Below, one piece after another: positions 1-9,900 of a stretch of DNA of 64,000 nt (its first letter is position 1; every line of letters starts with the position of its first letter). The DNA is from Limnomonas spitsbergensis (taxonomy: Eukaryota; Chlorophyta; Chlorophyceae; Chlamydomonadales). The notes beneath the pieces are model-generated. The model saw only the letters and a program-made list of their open reading frames with translations. It did not search any database and was not told where the DNA came from. Position numbers and translations under genes: made by a program. Where the stretch lies: the NCBI GenBank assembly GCA_037349105.1, contig JAYJMM010000112.1:2294001-2358000 (forward strand), read 5' to 3'.

Positions 1-555
1 ACAACAAGGGTGACGTGTCGGGTGCATCACGGTATTGTGTAGTCAGTGACGTTACACCCCAGGGCCCTGTGCATAAGGCTCAGCCGCGTGGGCGCCCCAC
101 ATTGAAGTCGGGGGAAGGAAAGTAAGAGGGAAAGGGGGGAAATAGTGTGGAAAGAGTGAAAGCATATTGTGGTGAGCGCCGCACCACCTTTGGCAGGGTG
201 GTGGGTAGCCACCATTGGGCGGAAGGTAAACAAAGTTTGGCTGGCCCGCTTCAGGTGGCCCTAGCAGCAGGGCTTGCTGTACCAGGCTCCCACGGGCATA
301 GCCATGTAGCTGAATTGTAGCTGAAACTTCAGAAACAGTGATGATAGAACGGAGAAGCTGTGGATCAATCCGCTCTGGATTCCTGTATTAGTATGGTTGG
401 GATTGTCTTGTGCATCCATCTCCATTTCTCAATTGAATGAAGTACCTTCGGACCTGCTCTGAGGGCCTTCACTTGGCTGACACATGCACATACGCAATTC
501 CTAAAGATTGTTTGAGATCAATGTGACCTGACCTCTGTCCCTTCAAACATTGCAG

Positions 556-640
556 GTCTTGCTCTGAGGAGATCATCATGAGCGCGCCATGCCCTGTTTG
601 CGGGGAAAACATCTCCGCGCTCATGGATATTTTCCTTTAG
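556..640 (+). CDS. Last exon of a third RING-finger membrane protein copy (partial gene)
   Basis: This exon follows an acceptor ending ATTGCAG at 555. Read after a two-base carry-over it gives SCSEEIIMSAPCPVCG and a short tail ending DIFL, then TAG at 638-640. This is the second half of the C-terminal RING finger (final C-x2-C pair), matching the last exons of the paralogues at 13051-12973 (minus) and 31252-31327 (plus). Positions 1-555 are the preceding intron; by comparison with the paralogue the window opens only a few bases after the donor, so the large upstream exon should lie just outside the left edge. The intron carries a copy of the SINE-like family near 50-110. Whether this copy is a working gene cannot be judged here. 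Confidence 0.72.
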
Positions 641-2065
641 ATAGCAGAGCAAACCTTGTGGACGGTGTGCAGTTAATCAACATGTTCATAAGAATTACAT
701 TCCAAGGCTAGACTGCAGTTCATGGCTAGAGTCGCTTGACTCTAGAGGAGCTGGGGATTTCTCGGACCGCCTTTCCTTTCTGGGGGGGCCTGGTCCGTTT
801 CCTACCTTCCTCTCCTTCTTTCTTCCCTTTTGCCATAAATTTCCAATTTTCCCAACCAGACAGTTGGGCGCCCGAAGCCTTTTTGAAATTTGAACAGGGC
901 CCAGAAGTGTTATATCATGGACGTACGAGTTGAGTTTCAATAACCAGCAGCCTTCAGGACACCGATTATTGGGGGATTAAGCTGCCATGCCCTATTCTGA
1001 CTGTGCACCAGAGCTCCTCACTGGCGGACTCTATCAGGCGGGAGGGCGCGGCTGTCTCTACTGCTGGCATGCCTCCAACTCCACCCCAGGTCGGGGGAAA
1101 CATTTGAGAGTGGTGTCGTTTAAACCGCTGCCTCAGCCACGGCATGTCGGAAAGTGCTGAAGCCGAAGCCATAATGGTGCGGAAGCCGTCACCACGCACA
1201 AAAGAAGGCTTGGGCGGCCAGCCTCACATCTGCCTCGCATTTTGAAAAGCGTAAATGAAAGCACTACAGCTGGTACCCCTGGCGAGAAGCAGCGCAAGCC
1301 CCCTGCAGCATATCCACCTGTGTGCCATTCTGCAGGCATCACAATCCCCCCGCAGCATATATATCCACCTGCCAATGACAAAGGCAATGACCCTGCTCAA
1401 AAAGGCTTGGCCTCGTTGGCGCCCAACTGTCCCGTTGAGAACAAATAAAAGGAACGTAAGGTAAGAGGGGAAATGGACAGATGGAGAAGAACACGAAGGA
1501 GAAAGAAGTGCCCCCCCCCCGAAAGAAAAAAGAGAAAAAGAGGAGAAGGCAGCCCGAAGTATTCCTGCCGCTCTTAAGCCTTCTTCAACTAGAAAGCAAG
1601 AGAGAAACAAAAAAGGGGGGAGAAACAACATTTCCCCAAGAAGGCAAAGAAAAGCAACAAAATAGCCTCAACAATGCCTACCACGTCCTCAACAAAAGTC
1701 AGAGCCTCCCACCCAGGCCTGCCCAGGTACAACTGCAGCATATCCACCTGTGTGCCATGCTGTATGCATCACAAGCCCCCCGCAGCATATCCACCTGACA
1801 CCTGTGCACCCATCTCATCACCGTTGCCACCAATGTCTAGCACTTCTTCGATAAACACCGCCGCCACTCGCAGCTGCTGCCACTGCTGGCCATGGTACTA
1901 CAGCTGGCATTCCAGACTCGAAGCAGCACATGCTCCCTTCATCAGATCCATCCTCACGCTCATCTGATCACCAGGCCCCCCTCCAGCCGGCATCTCAGAA
2001 GAAGCAATGTTTACGGGCACATGTCCCATGCATCAAGTGTGATGCTCTGTTGGACTGTAAAAACT

Positions 2066-2251
2066 TCACAAAAACTTCACAATACGGCCACCTGCAGCCA
2101 ATGCCGAGGACGCAGGTGCTAGCGGTGGCAGCAGCCAAGCTAGCATCAGCTCCTTGATAAGCCTCCTGACCTCCGGCTCGTCCACCTTCCCTGACGAACA
2201 CGCGCTGCGCTGCAGAAAGGTCAGCTCGTCCAACATCTGGAAGTGACCCAC
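2066..2251 (-). pseudogene. Isolated, altered copy of the chlorophyllase last exon
   Basis: After a TTTTTTTAG acceptor the frame reads VGHFQMLDELTFLQRSACS and continues almost identically to the chlorophyllase last exon at 11755-12033, including the putative catalytic His in GHFQ. The reading frame then leaves the parent at about 2085 (GRIVKFL, stop at 2066), because about 80 bases of another repeat are inserted there. I found no matching upstream exons on the minus strand beyond 2430, so this looks like a truncated relic carried by the inverted duplication. It could still serve as a shared 3' end of an antisense transcript. Confidence 0.75.
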
Positions 2252-2925
2252 CTAAAAAAACAGGCATAAAACACACACACGCGTGACACATGTGAATTAA
2301 CATTTTGTGTGGAACTCTAAGACAAAGGAGATATCTCTCATGCAGTCATGCTGCAAGAGGCAACGGTCGTTCAGCACATGAAGTAACCCACCTGAAGCGC
2401 ACACACAAAGAGAAAAATCTCTAGTGGAACTCAGGTGTCGGATTTAATCTTCTTTGCCTTCCCGGCCTTTCCTTTTGTTCCTTTCCCCCCTCTTCCTTTT
2501 AGTTTCTTCTTTTCTCCCCCCTAAACAGTTGGGCGCCCACGCGGCCGAGCTTTGAGCGGGCCCAGAGGTGTAACGTTATTGACCTTTGAGCAGAATCAGC
2601 CTCTTCTCCGCCAACAGCCTTGACTTGGCCGCAAAAGCGCACAATAACCCACTTGAACTGCGCTTTGATCGGGTTCACCTGCTGTCCAGACGCCTGTTAG
2701 TTCCTTGGATGCATGGAAGAAGCTACGGCCTCTGCATGCAGACAAGCTGCAAGTGGCGGTGCCTGGCGGCATCGTCGCCTGAGGCTTGGTCACAAAATAT
2801 GCGGCAGTACTGGGGTTGGCTGCGCCCGCCGCACTGCCCCTACCTGCTACCGCCACCCGCCTTAGCTACTTTCTCAAAGGTCGCCACAAACTGGTATGGC
2901 ACCTCGCCCCCCCATACTGAGCATG

Positions 2926-3157
2926 TCAATGACGTTACACCACTGGGCCATGCTGCAAAGCTCGGCCACGTCGGCGTCCAACAGCAAGGTTGGAGACTAA
3001 AGAGAGAGAGGAAAGAGACCCCCTCAAACACAAAACAAAAGTCCTAATCCCCAATCCAACTACCGGGAGCTTAAGACGTCTGGGCCATGCTCAAAAGACT
3101 CGGCCGCGTGGGCGTCCCACTGTCAGAAAGGGGGGAAAAGGAGAAAAGAAAATTGTA
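2926..3157. mobile_element. Dimeric SINE-like element with 14-bp target-site duplication
   Basis: The element is bounded on both sides by CCATACTGAGCATG (2912-2925 and 3158-3171), a perfect 14-bp direct repeat as expected from LINE-driven insertion. It begins TCAATGACGTTACACC and holds two related monomers, each with a GGGCC...GCTC...CTCGGCC(G)CGT core, the first near 2940-2985 and the second near 3083-3122, separated by a purine-rich linker. A close inverse copy lies at about 32395-32632. Single-monomer relatives recur near 51-105, 860-930, 1400-1440, 2525-2585, 12690-12740, 13510-13570, 32640-32740, 33230-33290, 41965-42005, 51660-51920, 53050-53335, 53660-53700 and 54000-54050. Confidence 0.75.
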
Positions 3158-3158
3158 C

Positions 3159-3293
3159 CATACTGAGCATGTGTAGCATGAGAAGCTTCTTGCATACATC
3201 GTGGTTGATGACTTTTACCAGCTCAGGGTCAATCTGGTCCCGCAGTTCCAAGCGTGTGCTGTCGTGCTGGTCAACAAAAAGGGAGTTTGCCAT
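3159..3293 (-). CDS. Exon-like fragment of an unidentified gene, interrupted by the SINE-like element
   Basis: From ATG at 3293 the minus strand is open for 45 codons (MANSLFVDQHDSTRLELRD onward, ending MLHMLSM). A preceding acceptor-like TTACAG near 3317 leaves open whether the ATG is the true start. The sequence looks protein-like but I do not recognise the family. Beyond the element the host sequence resumes at 2911 and is open as GGEVPYQFVATFEKVAKAG to a stop near 2845. The two halves are one base out of frame at a run of seven G/C. So the element lies within an exon or right at its edge, and the gene is probably broken unless the GT at 3158-3157 now serves as a donor. Confidence 0.45.
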
Positions 3294-4809
3294 GGTAGTC
3301 ACTGGGTGTGGTAACTGTAAGCAGCTACCAGACTCATGAGGGATGTTCCTGGTAGGCCCAATGGGGGGCTAAGTTAAGGGGGGATCTCCGACAAAATTGC
3401 CATGTTAAAAAAAATCTTGTATTTTTTCTAGCAGCCAGCTTTACGATGAGGGCTACGCCATTCTCCTCCTTGTGTCAAATGCTGCTGATTGACATCATAA
3501 AATGGGACATGAATTAGCACTGATCTCCCCCCCTCCCCTGGCATGCAAAATGGCATGTATGGGGGTGGGATCATGAGTGTCCTGAGTGCCGGAATCCCAA
3601 GCATTCTGAGTATCGGTATCCCGATATCTTGAGGCACTTGAGTATTCTGAATATCGGTATCGTGAGCAGCCTGAGTACCATGAGTGCTTGAGTATCCTGG
3701 ATATCCTGATTTTTGTTAGACTGAATACCCATGCCCCGACTTTCTTAAGTTTTCTGAGTGTCGGTATGTATCCACCGATTTTCTGAGTATATTGAGTATC
3801 TAATGGACCTGATTTAGTTTTTTTCTATGTCATATGTTTGACTCATCTGCCTTCATCGTTACCAGTAGAAGCGAACTGCCGAGCTGGTCTGAATACACCC
3901 CTGACACCCCTCACAATCCTGGGTTTCGACTGGCAAATTGACGTCACTGACTGGGTCTCGGAGGCAGGGCGGCGCGGGGGGCGATGTCACGTGATAACTT
4001 TGTAGCTGAGCAGGAAACGATGTGGCGCCCAAAGGGCGTACACCGGTGTAAATAAGTACTCTGATTTTATCAAGAGTGACTATTTAAGGTACGACTGTAC
4101 TGTACGAAGATAGATCTGAGATATAGATCTGTAAATGATGCTTTTAGAAGACTCTAGATGTGTAGAAAGAGATCTGATGAGTAAGTGTAGACTGCTTAAG
4201 AGCTTGTAAGTGAGCGCTCTGCTAAAAGTGTACGGCACACTATAGCTGGCAAGGGTGCCAGCTATAGGGTGCCAGCCACCAATCTTCCTTCGCCCCCCCA
4301 GCCCGCCCGAACTGTACAAAGTGCGGGACGGAAAGGCTGGTTAAAACGATCAGGGAATATATATAATTAAACGATAGATGGGTCGCTCCAAAATGGAACA
4401 GCATGCAAATAATAGATTGACATTAGCCAATAAAGTCAGCAAAAAAAAAAAGGCCACTTTTGGCAACGACTCGGCTGAGGAGGGCCTGCATCAGGTCAAC
4501 ACTGCAGAGTCTAGAGACCGTGTTCGTTGCCACGCCACATGGCCACCATTGCACACGTCACAATAATTGCCTGGTATAAAACTTAGGAGAAGGAAGAAGC
4601 AAGGGGGAAACAAAATAAATACGCCCCCTCGGGAAAGGAATTCCGATTCCCTAGCCCCTCTAGACTATAGCCATCATTCAGTACAACCAAGACTCTCACT
4701 AAAGCAACGGTTCCCACCCATGCCTGCCCTGCGACAGCTGGTGAAAGTGCATGGCTCGCCCAAGAGACCCACCCAGTAGGCCTGCCCACCCCTGCTCCCG
4801 CATCCTGCA
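3294..4809. other. Intergenic stretch with a degenerate GAGTAT/ATCGGTATC repeat
   Basis: No convincing gene. About 3570-3790 is an old tandem array built on short units such as CTGAGTATCGGTATC and GAGTATCCTG, now very diverged. 4080-4370 has short inverted stretches around TATAGCTGGCA that could fold. Small open frames at 4378-4779 have no family features. Confidence 0.5.
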
Positions 4810-5784
4810 CTAGTTATCTTGTAGATCCCATCGGTACCTCACGTAGTCAAAGCGTGACGGACACTCGATCGCTTCATTACCGGCGTCATCCACAACACGG
4901 CCCTCACACACGTTGGTGTTGCCTGTCACGCTCACTTTCATGTCTGCGGCAAATCTTGTGAGCCACCATGTAGCAAGGTCGTGTGGCGGAAGCTCCATGC
5001 CTTCAAGCTCCATTTCGTCAAGCTCCATGTCGTCATCATCAGACTCAAATTCGTCAAGAGTCATGCCGTCGAACTCTTCGGGGACATCCTCATCTACGCA
5101 CAAGCGCCCCCTGTCCATGTCAAGATACGACTCCAGACGGGGCATCAAGAGCCTCAGTAGCTCCCCTACTGCCATTTTCCCGCCATGTCGAGCGGCCACG
5201 TGGACTCTAACCTTGTCGATGTCCTCGATAGGGTACAACTCCCACATGCAGAAGCAGTCTGACGTCTTGCCTGACTCGGATTTCCTCTTGGTGCTGCACG
5301 CCAGGCTGGCGTAGTGGTCGCCGATCAGGAAGGGGTACTTGGCGCCTTTCGAGGTGAAGCAGACAGTGAGCATGCTCTGCATTAAATCGCTGGCGGCGCC
5401 TTGGTACGTCAGTCGGGCCGGGTTCACCTCCCGTTGGCGCCATCCAAAAGAAGTCAGGCCCCTCAGTTGTTGCAGCCGGTTTGGGCCAAGGGAATCATAG
5501 CCAAGGCTCACAGAGCCTGTTATCAGAAGCTTCTGGTGCAGGCTGCCCAAGAAAGCTGTCATGGCATCCGATTTCAGCCCTTGTAACTTTGCTGTCTCCA
5601 GAAACCCGCCCTTTGCGTCCTCAAAAATGCTGAGGTACTCGTGGCAGGGCTGTGGCCATGTGAACTTGTGCCGGAGCTGGCATGCTGCGCATGCCCCCTC
5701 TGCCCTCTCCGCGTTTTTGGGGAGGGCGCAGTGCCCCTTCGTCGGGTCGAGCTGGGCTGGGTAGAGAGGTGAGCCCAAAGGCAT
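4810..5784 (-). CDS. Hypothetical protein, 324 codons, single exon
   Basis: This is an uninterrupted reading frame from ATG at 5784 to the stop at 4810-4812. The composition is normal for a globular protein. It has several Cys, including an ACAACQLRH motif near residue 32 and DCFCMWELYP near residue 180, which could bind metal. A strongly acidic Met-rich segment lies near residues 240-270 (ESDDDDMELDEMELEGMEL), and the C-terminus is FDYVRYRWDLQDN. No signal peptide or membrane helix is evident. I do not recognise the family. An intronless acidic protein amid repeats could be a host gene or a captured transposon gene; no terminal repeats were seen around it. The overlapping frames at 4913-5764 on the other strand look like shadows. 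Confidence 0.6.
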   Translation of the reverse strand: MPLGSPLYPAQLDPTKGHCALPKNAERAEGACAACQLRHKFTWPQPCHEYLSIFEDAKGGFLETAKLQGLKSDAMTAFLGSLHQKLLITGSVSLGYDSLGPNRLQQLRGLTSFGWRQREVNPARLTYQGAASDLMQSMLTVCFTSKGAKYPFLIGDHYASLACSTKRKSESGKTSDCFCMWELYPIEDIDKVRVHVAARHGGKMAVGELLRLLMPRLESYLDMDRGRLCVDEDVPEEFDGMTLDEFESDDDDMELDEMELEGMELPPHDLATWWLTRFAADMKVSVTGNTNVCEGRVVDDAGNEAIECPSRFDYVRYRWDLQDN

Positions 5785-6952
5785 CCCGACGGCATGGGCT
5801 TTTCCTTGTCGTCACCCTACGCAGAATGATGTACTAGCTGGTTTAGGAGGATGCCAGGGTCCAGGGGGCACTGGGCAGGACATGCCATGGGCCAGGGGGC
5901 AACTAGTTTTTGGTAAATGCTGCCAGTTTCCTCCTGGATCGCTCTGTCTGGCCCCTTAAAAAAGACTTTGGGTGGTAGCGTTACCTTTGTAACATGAACC
6001 AGCTGCCATGCCATGCCATGCCATGCATGCCATGGGCCAGGGGGCAGCTATCTAGGACATGCCATGGGCAGGGGGGTAACTAGCATGTGCCATGGACCAG
6101 GAGGTAACTAGCACGTGACAAATGTCGTGGGCCTAGGGGTAACTAGCACATGCCATTGGTCAGGGGGCAACACAAGCCATGGGCCAGGCTGCCAGTACGC
6201 AACTAGTAGCCCATGCCATGTGCCAGAGGGCAGCACGTGCTGTATTGCAGGGATGAAGAATGTCTATGACTTTATTAACCATGCAGATGTGCCATCGAGA
6301 TACACACGCGATGCACTCGAGTGGTTGCTTGATCGTCATTGTTGTGATTTATCGTACTCGCCCTGCCTTGCCCCACCCTTGGTTTAAAATCCAGCGACAA
6401 TCCAAGCAAAATATGCGAATGGGCTCATTACGAGGCATACCTCAGAGATCGGCTCAGTGGTCGAACTGTATTCATGCTCTGGATGCGCATGCCGACGTCT
6501 GAAGTATGCCAGTGGTAGACAGGAGTCACTGCCAAGGAGATACAAACAGAAAACAGTCGGCCGGGAAGGTGACAGGTCGTTCTGCGGAGTGGTGGGTCTT
6601 CAAAAAGCCTGCGGAGCTGTTCCGTAGACCCTGTTTCTGTACGACAGGGCCTGAGGAGGAGTTCCGCAGTCAATTAGAAACGTGCTGTAAGGCAGTCTTC
6701 ACCTCGTCGGGTGGTGCATCTTCGCCACTTGTGGCACGAATGTACGATCTTCATCCGACCTGTACTCCCCAACAACCTGCCACCCGTCGAAAACCTTAAC
6801 CCTTCTCGGGGTCTAGGCCTCGAAGGCCTCCACCTCACACTAGTCACACATACTGTCTCAGGTTACAGACAGCCACCCAATCTTCATACCAACTGAATCG
6901 AATGGCTGTTGGATGCGTGCGCTGACAATGTAACAACAATATCCTGTCAGGC
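5785..6952. repeat. Degenerate CATGCCATGGGCCAGGGGG array and unassigned sequence
   Basis: About 5870-6250 is an old tandem repeat of roughly 30-40 bases built on CATGCCATGGGCCAGGGGGC followed by AACTAG. 6250-6950 has only short open frames without recognisable features. It may include the promoter and 5' leader of the chlorophyllase gene that starts near 6953. Confidence 0.55.
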
Positions 6953-9900
6953 ATGCAACATACCATGCTGCGCCACAAATCAACGAGCCTGCCACGAACC
7001 TCCGGCCATGCACTGCAGCAGCAGCAGCAGGCATGCATGCATGGCGGCAACACCCACTGTTGCATGGGTGTAGACGCGCTTGCAGGCCGCGCAGCTGGGA
7101 TGCCATCAACACGGCAAGCGATGTTGGATCTCGATCGCGGCAGGGCCCTTCTTCAATCGAGATCTACGGATCTAGCTCGCTGCGCACCTGCTACGTTTTC
7201 GCAAGACAGAGGTCCCCCATGTAGCAAGCAGCGGGACGGTGGGGCAACGAGGATGGAGCGCTTTGATCTGCCATCAGAGGAGGCTTTGGCACCGACCGGG
7301 CCTGCAGGCATGCTGTCGAGAAGAGCCCAGCTGGGAGCTCTGATCCTTGGGGTGAGAAGCCCATGCATTGCATGCCACAATATGGTTATGGGGTCCCGCA
7401 TGGGTGGGTTCTTGTTGAGTTATTGTGGGTGTTGCATCAGGTTGTTGCATGATGTGTACGGTAATCAGTGTTGGACCTGATCAGCCCAGTGGTGGCTACA
7501 GCGTCTACCCAGCATGCAGGCATGCTGTCGAGAAAAGCCCAGCTTGGAGATCTGATGCTGGGGGTGAGAAGCTCATGCATTGCATGCCACAATATGCTAA
7601 TGAAGTACCGCATGGGTGGGTTCTTGTAGGTGTTGCATGAGGGTGTTGCACGAGGGTGTTGCATGAGGGTGTGTTATCGGGTCTTTTGGGGTCTTTGGCG
7701 GCATGGAGTATGCGGTGGGGTGCAATGCACACCTTGTGTCACAGATACCATCTACAGTAGACCAATGGGTAGCCATTAGCCAATACCGTTCCCGCTCGCC
7801 TCACCGCTCACGCATTCCCCCCTCACACCCCTCTCCACTCACGCACCCCACTCCCCGACGCCCCTCAACCCCTCCCCACTCACGCACCCCACTCCCCAAA
7901 CCTCCCCCTTCTCCCCTCCCCACTCATGCACCCCACTCCCCGACACTCTCCCCTCTCCCCTCCCCACTCACGCCCCCCACTCCCCGACCCTCCCCACTCT
8001 CCCCTTCTCGCTCACGCATCCCACTCCCCACCCCCACCCTGCAGTTTTCGTCAGCTCAGACCACCCACAACCACGCCTGGGCCGCACCTGCCGACCGCGC
8101 AACCGCCGCCGCCCCAGTCCTCCCCGCCGCCGCTGTGCCCTCTGACGCCGCCGGCCGCAGCACCTTCAACCTGATCACAGGCACCCTTGAGGGCTTTGAG
8201 TGGCCGCTCGACGACGCCGCTGAAAACACCGTTGACGTGCCCATCCAGATGTACCTACCAACCGCTACCGGCCTTCATGCCGAGCAGCAGGCTGGTGTTG
8301 CCGTCGTGTTTTCCCCGGGCTTCCTTGTGGCCCCCTCGGCCTATGCTTCGTACTGCGAGGCGCTGGCCGGACACGGCATCACGGCGGTGTCGTATGGTAA
8401 GCCATGGGAGAGCCCGACGCAGCCGATGGACGACGTGCACAGCCGGGAGCTGCTGAGGGCGGTCATGGACTGGGCGCAGCGGCAGCCAAGCGTCGAGGCG
8501 TGCGTGGTGGACGGTAGCGGCCGCCGCAGCAGCAGCGGCAGCGGCAGCTCTGGGAGGCTTGGCAGTGCGACGGACGGCGGCAGTTCTGCCGCTGGCTCTG
8601 CCTGGGAGAAGGGGCGCAGCGGGGGCAGCGCAGGCGGGCCGTCATTCGTGCTGGCCGGTCACTCTCGTGGGGGGAAGATCAGCGTGCTGGCAGCTGCTGC
8701 AGACCGTGCCGCTGGCCGCCAGCGTGTCTCCAGCCTGCTGCTCCTGGACCCGGTGGATGCCTCCTTTGACTCTGTGGAAGGGCCCAGGTAAGGGATGTAG
8801 AGTGACCGAGTTTCCCAAAACCTCTCATGGCAAAGGTTTATTTTCATTGGTTTCCGTAGACCCAGTGGATGTGTTGTGAGTGGGGCCTAGGTGAGTGAGG
8901 TGGCAACCGAAATCCGCCCCTGGAATTCAGTCCAGAGATTTTTTCGGTGCCCCAGTGATGAGAGGTGGCACACAGAAATCTGCAAGGGCTCCAGAACAAA
9001 TAAAGCAGAACAGAAAAGAGGCTCCCCTGTCTTTAAAACAGCAGGTCCCTTGAGCCGCCAATCAAAGCCGGGCCATCGTAAAGGCAGCTGTGCTGTTTTG
9101 AAAAGCCAATGCTCAAGCGCCCTGGAATGGCAAAGGGCCCATGTGAGAAGATTCGCCCCACAGTGTGGATACATCTCATCATTGTGCAATATACCGCATT
9201 TTGCATGTTGCTGGGCAGACACCGCTGGGCCTGGCGGAGTAGTTGCTACTAAGTCAAGGCAACCACCCACAGCCTTTTGCGAAAGGGCCAGGCAGTGCGA
9301 ACGGGGGGGAAACAAGTCACAAGAACCAAAAACCTAAAACATGTGACACGGGGGCAAAAACCAATACAAAGCAGCACAGCGGGGTGGCGGGGACGAAACC
9401 TAGAGCGGGCAAAAGCGAGGGGCCCAAGCAGCAGGGCTTGCTGCTCCTACCCGCCAGCCTCCCCGCTGCCCCCATCATGTTCCTCTGTCATAATACCTTG
9501 TCGTGTTACGGTATGTTCCCCCGTTGCCCCCCCTTGCAGGTTCCCCTCGTCACTTCCCGCTTTGAAGGCCTTGGTATCCAGCGAGCGGAAGCAGCCTGGA
9601 GAGGTGACGTCAGCTGATGCAAGTGCTCCGCCTCCAATGCCTGTTTTGACAATTGGATTTGGCAGGTGAATGTCCTAGGATGGGCAGGGAAATGGTCTGA
9701 AGCACGCGTGTTCCTGGAATCCTAGGATGGGCAGGGAAATGGTCTGAAGCACGCGTGTTCCTGGAATCCTAGGATGGGCAGGGAAATGGTCTGAAGCACG
9801 CGTGTTCCTGGAATCCTAGGATGGGCAGGGAAATGGTCTGAAGCACGCGTGTTCCTGGAATCCTAGGATGGGCAGGGAAATGGTCTGAAGCACGCGTGTT

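Larger units (their letters stand above)
1..2430. repeat. Left arm of a large inverted duplication
   Basis: Read as reverse complement, this stretch follows about 11590-13610 nearly end to end, with indels. Shared landmarks include the RING-gene intron and last exon (1-640 versus 13611-12973), the block at 690-940 versus 12640-12900, the array-like block at 1240-1990 versus 11930-12600, and the chlorophyllase last exon (2251-2066 versus 11755 onward). The left arm is longer, partly because of extra sequence near 960-1240 and an insertion near 2010-2085. Homology stops near 2430, inside what corresponds to a chlorophyllase intron, and it continues off the left edge. The spacer between the arms is about 9 kb. 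Confidence 0.85.

Noticed and set aside
2586..2860. Plus-strand coding (LDAWKKLRPLHADKLQVAVP)
   Set aside because: Short, no start or splice context, and the opposite strand carries the exon-like sequence.
6115..6800. Small plus-strand frames before chlorophyllase
   Set aside because: No motifs, and the upstream part overlaps a degenerate repeat.
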